Below are positions 53,837-63,175 of a DNA stretch of 64,000 bases, in pieces. This stretch comes from Marivirga tractuosa DSM 4126 (GTDB lineage Bacteria; Bacteroidota; Bacteroidia; Cytophagales; Cyclobacteriaceae). Location: contig NC_014759.1 in the NCBI RefSeq assembly GCF_000183425.1, positions 2,511,001 through 2,575,000 of the forward strand, read 5' to 3'. Positions within the stretch are counted from its first letter, which is position 1; each line of letters begins with the position of its first letter. The position numbers and the translations under genes are program-made. Under the pieces are notes generated by a model. The model had not been told where the DNA came from. It made no database searches and saw nothing but the letters and a program-made list of their open reading frames with translations.

Positions 53837-54613
53837 ATGAAAACCCTAAAACTGGACATACCGGAAGATAAGAAAATATATTTTGCATCAGATTTTCATT
53901 TGGGCGCACCCAATTTACAAGAAAGCCATTTAAGAGAGCAGAGGATAGTTAGATGGATGAATCAAATTCAAGCGGATGCTGCTGCTTTGTTTTTAGTTGG
54001 AGATATATTTGATTTCTGGCATGAATATAAAAAGGCTATCCCTAAAGGTTTTATTCGGTTTCAAGGCAAATTAGCAGAATTAGCAGATGCAGGATTGCCT
54101 GTCTATCTGTTTACAGGTAATCATGACATGTGGATGTTCGGCTATTTTACAGAAGAACTAGGTATTGATGTTTTCCGTGAACCGATTACGTTGCAAGCTA
54201 ATGGAAGTAAGATACTAGTTGGCCATGGAGATGGCTTAGGGCCTGGTGATCGACAATATAAATTTCTAAAGAAGGTTTTTGAAAATAAATTATGCCAATG
54301 GTTATTCAGACAAATTCATCCTGATTTAGGAATAAGCATCGCCAATAAATGGTCAGCAAGCAGTAGAATAAGTAGTAGTACAGATGAAACTGAAAAATTT
54401 TTAGGTGAAGGAGAATGGCTATGGACCTACGCAAAGAAAAACGAAGAGCATACTCATTATGATTTCTATGTTTTCGGACATCGGCATTTACCGCTTGATT
54501 TAGAAGTCAACAAAAATTCGCGTTATATAAATTTAGGGGAATGGGTTAATTATAATACTTTTGCATCTTTTGATGGCAAAGATTTTGTACTAGATAAATT
54601 TAATGAAGAATAA
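53837..54613 (+). CDS. lpxH: UDP-2,3-diacylglucosamine diphosphatase
   Basis: 258 residues, typical of LpxH. It hydrolyses UDP-2,3-diacylglucosamine to lipid X in lipid A synthesis. The calcineurin-like metal motifs are all present: SDFHLGAP (DxH), VGDIFDFWHE (GDxxD), FTGNHDMWM (GNHD), LVGHGDGLGPGD (GHGD) and FGHRHLPL (GHxH). It is a peripheral inner-membrane enzyme. A tiny T9SS-like protein gene follows 15 bases on. Confidence 0.92.
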   Translation: MKTLKLDIPEDKKIYFASDFHLGAPNLQESHLREQRIVRWMNQIQADAAALFLVGDIFDFWHEYKKAIPKGFIRFQGKLAELADAGLPVYLFTGNHDMWMFGYFTEELGIDVFREPITLQANGSKILVGHGDGLGPGDRQYKFLKKVFENKLCQWLFRQIHPDLGISIANKWSASSRISSSTDETEKFLGEGEWLWTYAKKNEEHTHYDFYVFGHRHLPLDLEVNKNSRYINLGEWVNYNTFASFDGKDFVLDKFNEE

Positions 54614-54628
54614 TTACCGCCTTTAAAT

Positions 54629-55021
54629 ATGATAAGAATTTTACTTATACTTTCTGTACTTTACTTTACGCTATCTATTTCATACGCTCAAGAAGGCTCA
54701 AAAGATAGTGTTGAAGTGGAAAGTGTAGAAAAAGACGGCAGAGTAAACTACCCTAAAAAGCTACTGGTAAATCCAGAGTTCGATTTTAAGCTAAAAAAAA
54801 CAGAAACAGGAAAATTCACCCTCAGCTTTTATAAAGACACTGATAAGTCCACTACAATTAAGATTTATGATTTAATAGGCAATTTAATTAAACAAGAGAC
54901 GGTCTCTAAAGCCGGGTTGTTTACGAAAGAGTATGATTTAAGCTACTATAACCCAAAGTTTTTTGTTGTGGAAGCGGGAAGTTCGGAGTACAATAAGACA
55001 AAATCGATCATAGTAGAATAG
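54629..55021 (+). CDS. Small secreted protein consisting mostly of a T9SS-like C-terminal domain
   Basis: 130 residues. Residues 1-21 (MIRILLILSVLYFTLSISYAQ) form a signal peptide, then a ~25-residue linker, and the last ~75 residues (FDFKLKKTETGKFTLSFYKD.., IKIYDLIGNLIKQETV.., FFVVEAGSSEYNKTKSIIVE) have the strand order of a type A T9SS sorting domain. There is no room for a normal cargo domain. It is downstream of lpxH on the same strand. It may be a free-standing CTD with a structural or decoy role, or an unusual small surface protein. Confidence 0.6.
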   Translation: MIRILLILSVLYFTLSISYAQEGSKDSVEVESVEKDGRVNYPKKLLVNPEFDFKLKKTETGKFTLSFYKDTDKSTTIKIYDLIGNLIKQETVSKAGLFTKEYDLSYYNPKFFVVEAGSSEYNKTKSIIVE

Positions 55022-55032
55022 TTAAAGAGATT

Positions 55033-57534
55033 TTACATTCTATTAATACTACTCTTCATAATTTCAGCAATTCGCTCCACATCTTTTTTGTAAAGTTGAG
55101 TGTATCGATGTTCTTTTCCTAAGTACTTATTAGCTAAATTGTAGGACTCTTGATAATATATCTGCGCCATTGTGTAGTTTTCCTGCTTTTCAAATAGCTC
55201 CCCAAATTTATTATATAAATAAGAAGTCTTTTGATGACTTTCATCAAATTTTTCCTCAATTATATTTTCTGCTTTTTTGAGGTATTCGTATGCTTTATCC
55301 AAAGCATTTAGTTCTTTGTAGCAATTAGATAATGAGATATAATCATCAGCAACATAAGGATGATCCAACCCAAAATTGACTGTGTCAACTTTTAGAATTT
55401 CCTTATATTCAGACAAGGCTTTTTCAAATTTCAATTGATTATAGTAGATATTTGCCAAACTGTAGCGAGTGGATACAATGAAATTATTATCTGGTTTTAG
55501 TTGAGTACTAAATATATCAATAGCTCGGTTGAGAATTGCAGAGGCACTATCGTAATTCTTTTTTTTATAATATGTTCCTCCCAAATTACTTAAAGTAATA
55601 GCGATATCTAGATTTGCTTTAGATGCTATTTCCCTTTTCAGACTAATTGAATGTTCAAATGAAGCAATAGCAGAATCATAGAGAGACATATCCCTAAATA
55701 GATTTCCTTGATTATTGTAATAAACTGCGAGTGCAGTCTGACTTTCAGGAGTATTTTTCGCTTCTAAAATTTGTATTGCTTTCTTCTGATAGAAAGCAGC
55801 AGAGTCAAACTTGGACAAATCTTTAAATACTGATGCGTAATGATTGAATATATCAGCTTTATCTTTTTCAAGAATATCTTCTTCTATCAGCTGACTTGCT
55901 TTATTTATAAAATATAGAGCGGTATCATAATTGCCTTGAATCTGTTTTGATTTTCCAAGAGCCAAAATATTTTCAATCTTAAAATCTAAGGGTAGGTTTT
56001 CTTGAGGATCATCAATCTTTCGTAGTAATATACCAAATACTGAATCGGCTTTTTGGTACTCTGATAATTCACGGTAATTACCAGCTAGAGTGCTCATGAT
56101 TTTCAATTTACTAATGTTGTCAACGTCTTGATAATCATTCAATACTTTTTCCGCAAGCGTTCTAGAATCATTCCACAGATAAACATTGGTATAAATATTA
56201 GTCAACCTATCATATAAACCAAGCTTAAAAGCACGATCGTCAAACTTTGCCTCAATGCTGCTGGTGCTATTATCTAAAATATCTTTAACCGTTAAACCTC
56301 CTTCAGTTTGAACCGGATCTGCATTTTTGAAAATATCCAACAGAAATTCACTTGTCTTAACAGCTTTTTGTTCGTTTTCCTTTGCTATACTAGCTTGATA
56401 AGCAGAAATTATGGTTCCTGATACCAATGATATTATCACTAAGAAGGAAAGAGCAATCTTGATCATATTTCTCGCTAGAAACTTTTCGGCTCGGTAAGAC
56501 CAGTTTTTAGTATGAACATCAACAGGAATGTTATTAGTGTAATTTATAACATCCTGAATGAGAGCTGAAACTGACACATACCGATCTTCTGAAGATTCCC
56601 TCAAACAAACCTTAATAATGGAAATTAGTTCTTTAGGGGCTGAATTTGATAGTATCACTTCCCTATCATAAGGATTTTTTTCATGAGGATTTAACGGATT
56701 CTTAGATGTTAGGACAATATGAAACAATACTCCCAACTGAAAAATATCTGTCGCTGTTGTGATATCCCCCATTTTAATTTGTTCCGGGGCGGCATAGAAA
56801 GGGGTTGCTTTATGAGTGTGTTTTTGAAGCTTAGTCCCGATTTTTTGCGCAATACCAAAATCTAATAATTTAACTTGCCCTTCCCTATTTACTAAAATAT
56901 TAGAAGGCTTTATATCTAAATGTAGGATTAACCTATTATGTGCATAATTAATGGCTTCACAGATACTGAGATAAAGCTTGATCTTTTCTTGAATACTTAA
57001 TTGATGATTTTTCAAATATTCATCTATTGGCAAGCCATCCACATATTCCATGATAATGTAATGAATTCCATCATCTGTAACACCTCCGTCTAATATATGA
57101 GCTATTCCTGCATGATTAAGATTAGCAAGAAATTGTTGTTCATTTCTAAAATTTTCAAAGAAATTCTCTTTTACCTCTTCAGGAGAAAAGCACTTGACAG
57201 CCACTTTTTGTTCAAATTGTTGGTCATTTCTTTCCGCCAAATAGACTTGACCCATGCCACCATGACCTACTTGCTCAATTATTTTATATTTATCAATTAT
57301 ATCACCAGATTGATATATATTTTCCTTTTTTTCCTCAAACCCATCTGCTATCCCTTCTTGAAGTTTGTCAAAGTATTGATCAGCATTTTCTACATCTCTT
57401 AGCATCATGAGAACAGTTTGTTTTAAACGCTCATCATCTTTTGCTCTATCTTTAACAAAATTTTCCCGCTCTGAGGCCGGTATTTTCAATGCGCTTTGGA
57501 AAATATCTTCCAATTCACTCCAAGAATATCCCAT
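55033..57534 (-). CDS. Membrane Ser/Thr protein kinase with TPR sensor domain
   Basis: 833 residues. The kinase domain (about 75-330) has the Gly loop VGHGGMGQVYLAE (near 86), VAVKCF (Lys), LHLDIKPSNILV (near 203; HLD in place of HRD, so a non-RD kinase) and LLDFGIAQ (near 226). A single helix (MIKIALSFLVIISLVSGTII, about 356-376) separates it from a long C-terminal TPR array (FKLGLYDRLTNIYTNV onwards, ~ten repeats). An N-terminal ~70-residue helical part precedes the kinase. It is preceded five bases upstream by an ECF sigma gene, a pairing known in this phylum. Confidence 0.92.
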   Translation of the reverse strand: MGYSWSELEDIFQSALKIPASERENFVKDRAKDDERLKQTVLMMLRDVENADQYFDKLQEGIADGFEEKKENIYQSGDIIDKYKIIEQVGHGGMGQVYLAERNDQQFEQKVAVKCFSPEEVKENFFENFRNEQQFLANLNHAGIAHILDGGVTDDGIHYIIMEYVDGLPIDEYLKNHQLSIQEKIKLYLSICEAINYAHNRLILHLDIKPSNILVNREGQVKLLDFGIAQKIGTKLQKHTHKATPFYAAPEQIKMGDITTATDIFQLGVLFHIVLTSKNPLNPHEKNPYDREVILSNSAPKELISIIKVCLRESSEDRYVSVSALIQDVINYTNNIPVDVHTKNWSYRAEKFLARNMIKIALSFLVIISLVSGTIISAYQASIAKENEQKAVKTSEFLLDIFKNADPVQTEGGLTVKDILDNSTSSIEAKFDDRAFKLGLYDRLTNIYTNVYLWNDSRTLAEKVLNDYQDVDNISKLKIMSTLAGNYRELSEYQKADSVFGILLRKIDDPQENLPLDFKIENILALGKSKQIQGNYDTALYFINKASQLIEEDILEKDKADIFNHYASVFKDLSKFDSAAFYQKKAIQILEAKNTPESQTALAVYYNNQGNLFRDMSLYDSAIASFEHSISLKREIASKANLDIAITLSNLGGTYYKKKNYDSASAILNRAIDIFSTQLKPDNNFIVSTRYSLANIYYNQLKFEKALSEYKEILKVDTVNFGLDHPYVADDYISLSNCYKELNALDKAYEYLKKAENIIEEKFDESHQKTSYLYNKFGELFEKQENYTMAQIYYQESYNLANKYLGKEHRYTQLYKKDVERIAEIMKSSINRM

Positions 57535-57539
57535 TATTT

Positions 57540-58118
57540 TTAAGCCGTTTTTCTAGCCTGAATCTGACTGTAAATCCAAGCCTTGATTACTTGCCAATTT
57601 CTTTTTACTGTGGAAGGTGAAATATCAAGTACTGCTGCTGTTTCTTCTATAGTCATATTGGCAAAAAACCTACACTCCACTAGTTTTACCTGTTTGCTGT
57701 CTTTTCTCTCTAATTCATTCAAGACCTCATCTAATCTTAATAATTCATCTGAACATTCATCCGACAAATTAATTTTTTCTTCCCATTCTTCAAAGCAAAG
57801 ATGTTGGGCATCACGACCTCTTTTAATGGCATTTTTCCTTCTTGCTGCATTCAATAGAATATGACGCATGGCTTTGCCTGCCACTCCATAAAAATGAGCG
57901 CGACTATTCCAATTAGCCTCTGAATTTATTATTTTCAAATATGCTTCATGGACGATCGCAGTGGTGTTCAATGTTTCTATACCAAAATATTGAAAACGAA
58001 TTCGATGCGCAATATGTCGTAATTCACCATAAATCACAGGGAATATCTTATTGTAAGCATTCATATCCCCTTGATTTACCTGAACTAATAGCTGTGTTAT
58101 TTCTCCTTGGTTTATCAT
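57540..58118 (-). CDS. ECF-family RNA polymerase sigma factor (kinase-associated type)
   Basis: 192 residues. The sequence fits the Sigma70-ECF (PF07638-like) group: region 2 (LLVQVNQGDMNAYNKIFPVIYGELRHIAHRI, ETLNTTAIVHEAYLKI, AHFYGVAGKAMRHILLNAARR) and region 4 (VECRFFANMTIEETAAVLDISPSTVKRNWQVIKAWI). It lies directly upstream of a Ser/Thr kinase-TPR gene in one transcript, a genomic association described for this sigma group, so phosphorylation may regulate it. No classical anti-sigma factor gene is adjacent. Confidence 0.85.
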   Translation of the reverse strand: MINQGEITQLLVQVNQGDMNAYNKIFPVIYGELRHIAHRIRFQYFGIETLNTTAIVHEAYLKIINSEANWNSRAHFYGVAGKAMRHILLNAARRKNAIKRGRDAQHLCFEEWEEKINLSDECSDELLRLDEVLNELERKDSKQVKLVECRFFANMTIEETAAVLDISPSTVKRNWQVIKAWIYSQIQARKTA

Positions 58119-58480
58119 AATAATTCGATAAATATACCAAATAAACTGTACAAATCTACTATTTTTTAAGATAAAATAAAGATATGTAAAAAACCTTACA
58201 TAAACAGACTAAATACATTTTATAAAAACAGAAAGCTCTGATTTTAGGCAGAAAAGCATTCTAATTTAAAATTAAGAAACCACTTCTAACGGCTTGAAAT
58301 TTATTTTATTATATGAATTCCAACCTTTTTTGTATTTCTTCTGTCACTATAAAATAAATCGAAAAATATTTTTGTGATTTAAAATCATTTGAATACTTTC
58401 GATGCTATAAAAGAATGTTATACCTCTAAATTTTGACGCTATAGAATAAACTTTTACCAAACTAAACAAGGTGTTTTAAG
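58119..58480. other. 362-bp intergenic spacer between divergent sigma genes
   Basis: Very AT-rich, without an open frame of note. It holds an imperfect direct repeat upstream of the second sigma gene: GATGCTATAAAAGAAT at 58401-58416 and GACGCTATAGAATAAA at 58435-58450, 34 bases apart, which may be promoter or regulator sites. Nothing else recognised. Confidence 0.4.
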
Positions 58481-59083
58481 ATGAATAATCAAAAAACAAT
58501 GCTGGACGACAGCCAATTGGTCGGTCAGTATATCAATGGTAATGAAGTAGCGTTTGAAGAATTAGTAAACCGCCACAAATCAAGAATTTTCACTACTATC
58601 TACATGATTGTTAAAGATCATTACGTAGCTGAAGATTTAATGCAAGAAGTTTTCATCAAGGCTATACGAACTTTGAAATCTGGTCGTTATAACGAGGAAG
58701 GTAAATTTTTGCCCTGGATTTTAAGAATTGCACATAATTTAGCAATTGATAAGTTCCGGAAAAATAAAAGGTACCCTACCATCGTTATGGATGATGGAAA
58801 TAGTGTATTCGAAACCCTCGAATTTGCAGAAGGCACTTTTGAGGACGCACAAATGAAGAAAGATGTGCATAAATCGCTTCGTAAATTGATATCGGAATTA
58901 CCGGAAGCACAAAAACAAGTGCTGATCATGCGCCATTATATGGATATGAGTTTTAAGGAAATTTCCGATCAAACGGGCGTTAGCATCAATACTGCATTAG
59001 GCCGAATGCGCTATGCCCTCATTAATTTGAGGAAAAAGATGCAACAATATAATATAGCCTATGACCAAAATTTTTACTCATGA
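58481..59083 (+). CDS. ECF-family RNA polymerase sigma factor
   Basis: 200 residues. Region 2: LVGQYINGNEVAFEELVNRHKSRIFTTIYMIVKDHYVAEDLMQEVFIKAI, WILRIAHNLAIDKFRKNKRY. Region 4: LPEAQKQVLIMRHYMDMSFKEISDQTGVSINTALGRMRYALINLRKKM. The sequence is a standard RpoE-like ECF factor. The next gene starts within its last 23 bases and encodes a small acidic protein that could be a partner. No membrane anti-sigma factor is adjacent. Confidence 0.92.
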   Translation: MNNQKTMLDDSQLVGQYINGNEVAFEELVNRHKSRIFTTIYMIVKDHYVAEDLMQEVFIKAIRTLKSGRYNEEGKFLPWILRIAHNLAIDKFRKNKRYPTIVMDDGNSVFETLEFAEGTFEDAQMKKDVHKSLRKLISELPEAQKQVLIMRHYMDMSFKEISDQTGVSINTALGRMRYALINLRKKMQQYNIAYDQNFYS

Positions 59084-59300
59084 CGATTTAATCCGATATG
59101 TTTATGAAGAAACAGAGCCGGAGGAAAATCGGCAAATCGAACTGGCCTTAAGTGAGGACATGGAACTTTTAGAACAGTATCATGAACTATTATGGCTGAA
59201 AAAGCAAATGGACGGGGGAATGATGGCTCCTTCAGAAAAAACCATCAATACTATTTTAGAATATTCAAAAGCTGTTAATTTGCATCCTGTAAAGGAATAG
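59061..59300 (+). CDS. Small acidic protein overlapping the ECF sigma gene
   Basis: 79 residues, starting at an ATG inside the sigma gene and overlapping it by 23 bases in another frame. It has no signal or membrane segment (FTHDDLIRYVYEETEPEENRQIELALSEDMELLEQYHELLWLKK), and is acidic and helical. Similar small proteins after ECF genes in Bacteroidota suggest a regulatory partner, but the family is not recognised. It precedes nth by three bases, so the three genes form an operon. Confidence 0.7.
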   Translation: MTKIFTHDDLIRYVYEETEPEENRQIELALSEDMELLEQYHELLWLKKQMDGGMMAPSEKTINTILEYSKAVNLHPVKE

Positions 59301-59303
59301 CAA

Positions 59304-59963
59304 ATGACAAGAAAAGAACGCTACGAAGCATTTTTAGAATATTTTTCTAAAAACCAGCCACAAGCAGAAACGGAATTACATTACGAAAATCCGTACCAAC
59401 TGCTTGTGGCTGTTATTTTATCTGCCCAATGCACAGATAAAAGAGTAAACATAGTTACCCCTGCGCTTTTCGAGGCTTTTCCCACACCGGAGCATTTAGC
59501 CAGCTCACACTTTGATGAAGTACTTCCCTATATCAAAAGTATTTCTTTTATGAATAATAAAACCAAGCATTTGCTTGGTATGGCCAAAATATTGGTAGAG
59601 GAATTCAATTCTGTTGTGCCGGAATCCATAGAAGATTTACAGAAGATGCCGGGAGTCGGAAGAAAAACAGCCAATGTAATTGCTTCTGTCATTTATAATC
59701 AGCCGGCCATGGCGGTGGATACACATGTTTTTAGGGTTTCCAAAAGGTTGGGTTTGGTCAATCAAAATGCTAAAACGCCTTTGGAAGTAGAAAAAACTTT
59801 AATAAAACATATTCCTTCTGAGTATGTGCATGTTGCGCATCACTGGTTGATCTTGCATGGTAGGTATGTGTGTGTGGCAAGAAGACCGAAATGCGAAGAA
59901 TGCAAAATCACTCATTTATGTAGGTATTTTGAGAAGAACAAACCATTGGAAAATCAATTATAA
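59304..59963 (+). CDS. nth: Endonuclease III
   Basis: 219 residues. It removes oxidised pyrimidines and nicks abasic sites in base-excision repair. The helix-hairpin-helix with the catalytic Lys is KMPGVGRKTANVIASVIY (near 113-130), followed by the catalytic Asp in AVDTHVFRVSKRLGLV (near 138). The 4Fe-4S cluster loop C-X6-C-X2-C-X5-C is complete near the C-terminus (CVARRPKCEECKITHLC). It lies in a sigma-acidic protein-nth-transporter operon; only two bases separate it from the transporter. Confidence 0.95.
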   Translation: MTRKERYEAFLEYFSKNQPQAETELHYENPYQLLVAVILSAQCTDKRVNIVTPALFEAFPTPEHLASSHFDEVLPYIKSISFMNNKTKHLLGMAKILVEEFNSVVPESIEDLQKMPGVGRKTANVIASVIYNQPAMAVDTHVFRVSKRLGLVNQNAKTPLEVEKTLIKHIPSEYVHVAHHWLILHGRYVCVARRPKCEECKITHLCRYFEKNKPLENQL

Positions 59964-59965
59964 CT

Positions 59966-61408
59966 ATGGATCAAAAAGCCATTTTGAAATATTGGGCTTT
60001 GGCATTAGGACCATTACTATTCCTAATAATCCAAATTGCGAATCCCCAATTTTGGTTTCCTGAAATAGGTTGGGATGTATTTTCCATTGCTCTATGGATG
60101 ATTGTTTGGTGGGTATTTGAAGCTATCCCGATCTTTGCTACTGCTCTTTTGCCAATGGTTTTATTTCCCAGCACAGGAGTATTTAATCTCTCTGATGCTA
60201 CAACTCCCTATGCTAGCCCAATTATTTTCCTTTTTATGGGTGGATTTATGTTGGCTTTGGCAATGGAAAAACATCAACTCCATAGAAGAATTGCATTAAA
60301 TTTAATTCGCCTTACAGGCACTAATGCCAATGGAATTATTTTAGGGTTTATGTTGGCTACAGCCGTCCTCAGTATGTGGATAAGCAATACAGCCACAGCG
60401 GTAATGATGTTGCCCATCGCGCTATCGGTGGTTAAATTATTGGAGGCACATGAAGACACCTTTTCAGGCTTCAACCGCTTTAAAGCAGCTCTTTTCTTAG
60501 GTATTGCATATTCCGCAAACGTTGGAGGTATGGCAACTATCATTGGGACTCCTCCAAATGTAGTTTTAGTAGGATTAGTAAAAAGTATTTTGGGCAAAGA
60601 AATTAGCTTTGCAAGCTGGTTAATAATTGGCATTCCAACAGTGGCGATTATGTTGATCATTATTTATCAAATGTTAACTAAAGTGCTTTTCCCACATGGG
60701 ATCACTAAGATTGAGAAAGCAGAATTATTTATTGGTCAGGAAATAAAGCAGCTCGGAAATTGGAGCAAAGAAGAAAAATGGGTAGCCATCATTTTTAGTA
60801 TTACAGCTTTATGTTGGATATTCAAATCTCAAGTCAATTCGGTATTGGGAATTGAAATTTTAAATGATACGGTTACTGCTATGTCAGGTGGATTAGCTAC
60901 ATTTTTAATTCCACTCAATAAGTCAGGTAAAATGTTGATGAACTGGGAAGACATGAAAAATCTTCCCTGGGGTATTTTAATATTATTTGGGGGCGGAATG
61001 ACACTAGCCAAAGCAATGGAAACAGCTGGCTTTGTAGATATGATAGGGGAAGCTATTCGTCAGTATCAAAATATTCCACTATGGTTGTTGCTTTTAATAT
61101 TAACTACCTTGGCACTTTTCTTAACTGAGGTGATGAGCAATGTTGCGCTCACTACTATAGCGATTCCGATGGTGTTAAGCATAGCTACTGGCTTGGATGT
61201 AGACCCGCTGTTGCTGGCTATTCCAGTAGCCATGGCCACAAGTTGCGCTTTTATGATGCCTATTAGCACTCCGCCCAATGCCATTGTCTTTTCAAGTGGT
61301 TATATCAGCATAAAGCAAATGGTAAGAGCTGGAATTTTATTAAATTTAATAGCAGTGATTGTATTAGTAGTTGCAGGATATTTTCTCGCGCCCTTTGTTG
61401 GGGGTTAA
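59966..61408 (+). CDS. SLC13/DASS-family anion transporter
   Basis: 480 residues with about 11-12 membrane helices. Substrate-binding SNT-type motifs are visible: AVLSMWISNTATAVMMLPIAL (near 138-150) and LTEVMSNVALTTIAIPMVL (near 390). The last part (CAFMMPISTPPNAIVFSSGYI) has the SNT/PPN signature. Members co-transport Na+ with dicarboxylates, sulfate or similar anions; the substrate is unknown. It is the last gene of the nth operon. Confidence 0.9.
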   Translation: MDQKAILKYWALALGPLLFLIIQIANPQFWFPEIGWDVFSIALWMIVWWVFEAIPIFATALLPMVLFPSTGVFNLSDATTPYASPIIFLFMGGFMLALAMEKHQLHRRIALNLIRLTGTNANGIILGFMLATAVLSMWISNTATAVMMLPIALSVVKLLEAHEDTFSGFNRFKAALFLGIAYSANVGGMATIIGTPPNVVLVGLVKSILGKEISFASWLIIGIPTVAIMLIIIYQMLTKVLFPHGITKIEKAELFIGQEIKQLGNWSKEEKWVAIIFSITALCWIFKSQVNSVLGIEILNDTVTAMSGGLATFLIPLNKSGKMLMNWEDMKNLPWGILILFGGGMTLAKAMETAGFVDMIGEAIRQYQNIPLWLLLLILTTLALFLTEVMSNVALTTIAIPMVLSIATGLDVDPLLLAIPVAMATSCAFMMPISTPPNAIVFSSGYISIKQMVRAGILLNLIAVIVLVVAGYFLAPFVGG

Positions 61409-61441
61409 CATTACTTGTAAACAGTCAAAGGCTACTTTTAT

Positions 61442-61650
61442 ATTGCCACAAAGTGACACAAAAGTTTAACACAAAATTTCTTTAAGATTTCCACAACTTG
61501 TCCCATATTTATTTGGAAGGAACACAAAGTAAATGTCTGTAGCTGATCAATAGTGTTTACTTGTTTCTATGGGATTGATAAAAATCCGATTTAACAGCAC
61601 ATTTCTTAGCGTCCTTTGTGAAATTCTCAGTACAATCTTTGTGGTTAAAT
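61442..61650. repeat. Degenerate inverted-repeat element in a spacer
   Basis: CCACAAAG (61446-61453, within ATTGCCACAAAGTGACACAA) has its complement CTTTGTGG at 61637-61644, and neighbouring ACAAA/TTTGT elements also pair loosely. The 275-bp spacer between the transporter and acyltransferase genes has no coding frame. The similarity of both ends to the 'caaagtg/ctttgtgg' repeats common in this phylum suggests an old mobile element remnant. Confidence 0.35.
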
Positions 61651-61651
61651 C

Positions 61652-61671
61652 ATTTCAGCTTTAGCTGAAAT
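61652..61671. terminator. Small hairpin between convergent genes
   Basis: ATTTCAGCT and AGCTGAAAT are perfectly complementary around a TT loop, just before the stop of the leftward acyltransferase gene and followed on the plus strand by ATCTTTTA. A weak terminator for the rightward transcript is the likeliest role. Confidence 0.45.
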
Positions 61672-61683
61672 ATCTTTTATTTT

Positions 61684-62997
61684 CTATTTGTTTCGCATCA
61701 ATAGGTCTTTAAACTCCAGTATCAATTCTTGTTCTTGCTTCAAAATTTGCGGTTTTTTAAATATTATAAAGGCATTTTTCAGTTTTTTGAAATGATATTC
61801 TGTTTCGTACATTATAATAGAGATTAAAGGGAATGAGCAGACTATCATCCCAGCTAATATCCAACCTATACTTAAACCTAATGCTATAAAAGTTAACAAG
61901 TAGTAAATAGGATAAAGGAACATTGCAATTCCTGTTCTTAATGAAATATGCCATGTAATATCTTTAACTCCAGCTATTACTTTTTTTTCAATTATAAATT
62001 CGGGTATGAAATTGATGATTTTAGCTACGAACCAAAAAGGTAATCCAGCCAAAACTCCAGTGGCTTTAAAAAACAGTTTAAAAACAGATGGTTTTTCAGC
62101 GATATAATCCTCTGTCAGATTATTTTTCTTTACTGATTCAAAATATGAGTTAGTATTCTCCTGCAATACAACTGATTTTTGCTCATCATCCTGCAGCTGG
62201 TCTGCGATTTTATTTACTAATTCATTTTCTGCATGAACAATAGATCTATTATTCTCGGCCCATTTTAGAGCATAAGGCTTAAGCAGCGTCCGAACTTTTT
62301 CCATGAATTCATATTCTGAATGCCACTTGATATCTATCATTTCAGCTGAAATATCTATTCCTATTTTAGCGGTAAATTGCTTTTGAGCTTTGGTCGGATT
62401 TTCCTGATATACTTCTTGGAAATCCTTTACTCGAAAAGCCTCACCAAAATGAATATGTAAATCATACCATCTCTTGGGATGATTTGTATAATGCAAACCA
62501 AAAGGAGCCACATTCAGGCCTAATTCGAAATTATTCTCTTCTTCTGCTTGAAAAGCAATTCTTGCTGGCCCTTTCTGCATTGACCTCAAAAATCTCTTAA
62601 TGGCGTGATTTCCTTCGGGAAAAATTAATAAGGTTTTCCCTTGGTTGAATAAGTCAAAACACTTTTTAAATATTTCATTGTTTTGAGCCACACTTCCCAT
62701 ATTGTCTTTCTTTCTGTATATCGGGATCAAGTGAATAATGTCCAATGCAATAGAAGCCCATTTTGATTTGAAAATATCAGCTCTAACCAGAATATTGGGA
62801 TTGATATTTTTTGCAACTTTAACTAGAGCCAGACCATCCATAAAAGTGTTTTGATGATTGCTGACAAATAAAGTGGGTTTGCGATCTTTTATTTTATCAT
62901 AACCTGTCACTATGATATTTCGATAACTAAAGGACATACTTGCATTTAAGAAAATGCGAAGAATGGCATATATTGAGGACTTTATTATATTGTACAT
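61684..62997 (-). CDS. PlsC-like glycerol-3-phosphate/lysophosphatidate acyltransferase, long form
   Basis: 437 residues. The acyltransferase motifs are FVSNHQNTFMDGLALV (NHx4D, near 47) and LLIFPEGNHAI (FPEG, near 130). A C-terminal part with several hydrophobic helices (about 310-400, FVAKIINFIPEFI, MFLYPIYYLLTFIALGLSIGWILAG) goes beyond simple PlsC proteins (~240 residues), so it is a membrane-anchored variant. It transfers an acyl chain to a glycerolipid. It converges on the transporter gene. Confidence 0.88.
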   Translation of the reverse strand: MYNIIKSSIYAILRIFLNASMSFSYRNIIVTGYDKIKDRKPTLFVSNHQNTFMDGLALVKVAKNINPNILVRADIFKSKWASIALDIIHLIPIYRKKDNMGSVAQNNEIFKKCFDLFNQGKTLLIFPEGNHAIKRFLRSMQKGPARIAFQAEEENNFELGLNVAPFGLHYTNHPKRWYDLHIHFGEAFRVKDFQEVYQENPTKAQKQFTAKIGIDISAEMIDIKWHSEYEFMEKVRTLLKPYALKWAENNRSIVHAENELVNKIADQLQDDEQKSVVLQENTNSYFESVKKNNLTEDYIAEKPSVFKLFFKATGVLAGLPFWFVAKIINFIPEFIIEKKVIAGVKDITWHISLRTGIAMFLYPIYYLLTFIALGLSIGWILAGMIVCSFPLISIIMYETEYHFKKLKNAFIIFKKPQILKQEQELILEFKDLLMRNK

Positions 62998-63175
62998 TAG
63001 GCAAAGTAAAACTTAAAGCCACAAATATAATGATTTTAGGCAGTGTTCAATATGAAAATTATGCGTCCGATTATGAACACTTTAAAAGATTGAAACCGCA
63101 TTTAAAGCTTACTGGAGCTATATTTGCTATTTGGCATTCATATTGAGTTAATTTTTTAAATAAGAAAATAAAAAA

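Noticed and set aside
62940..63146. Rightward 68-codon frame opposite the acyltransferase start
   Set aside because: Mostly antisense to the N-terminus of a well-supported gene and has no protein-like features.
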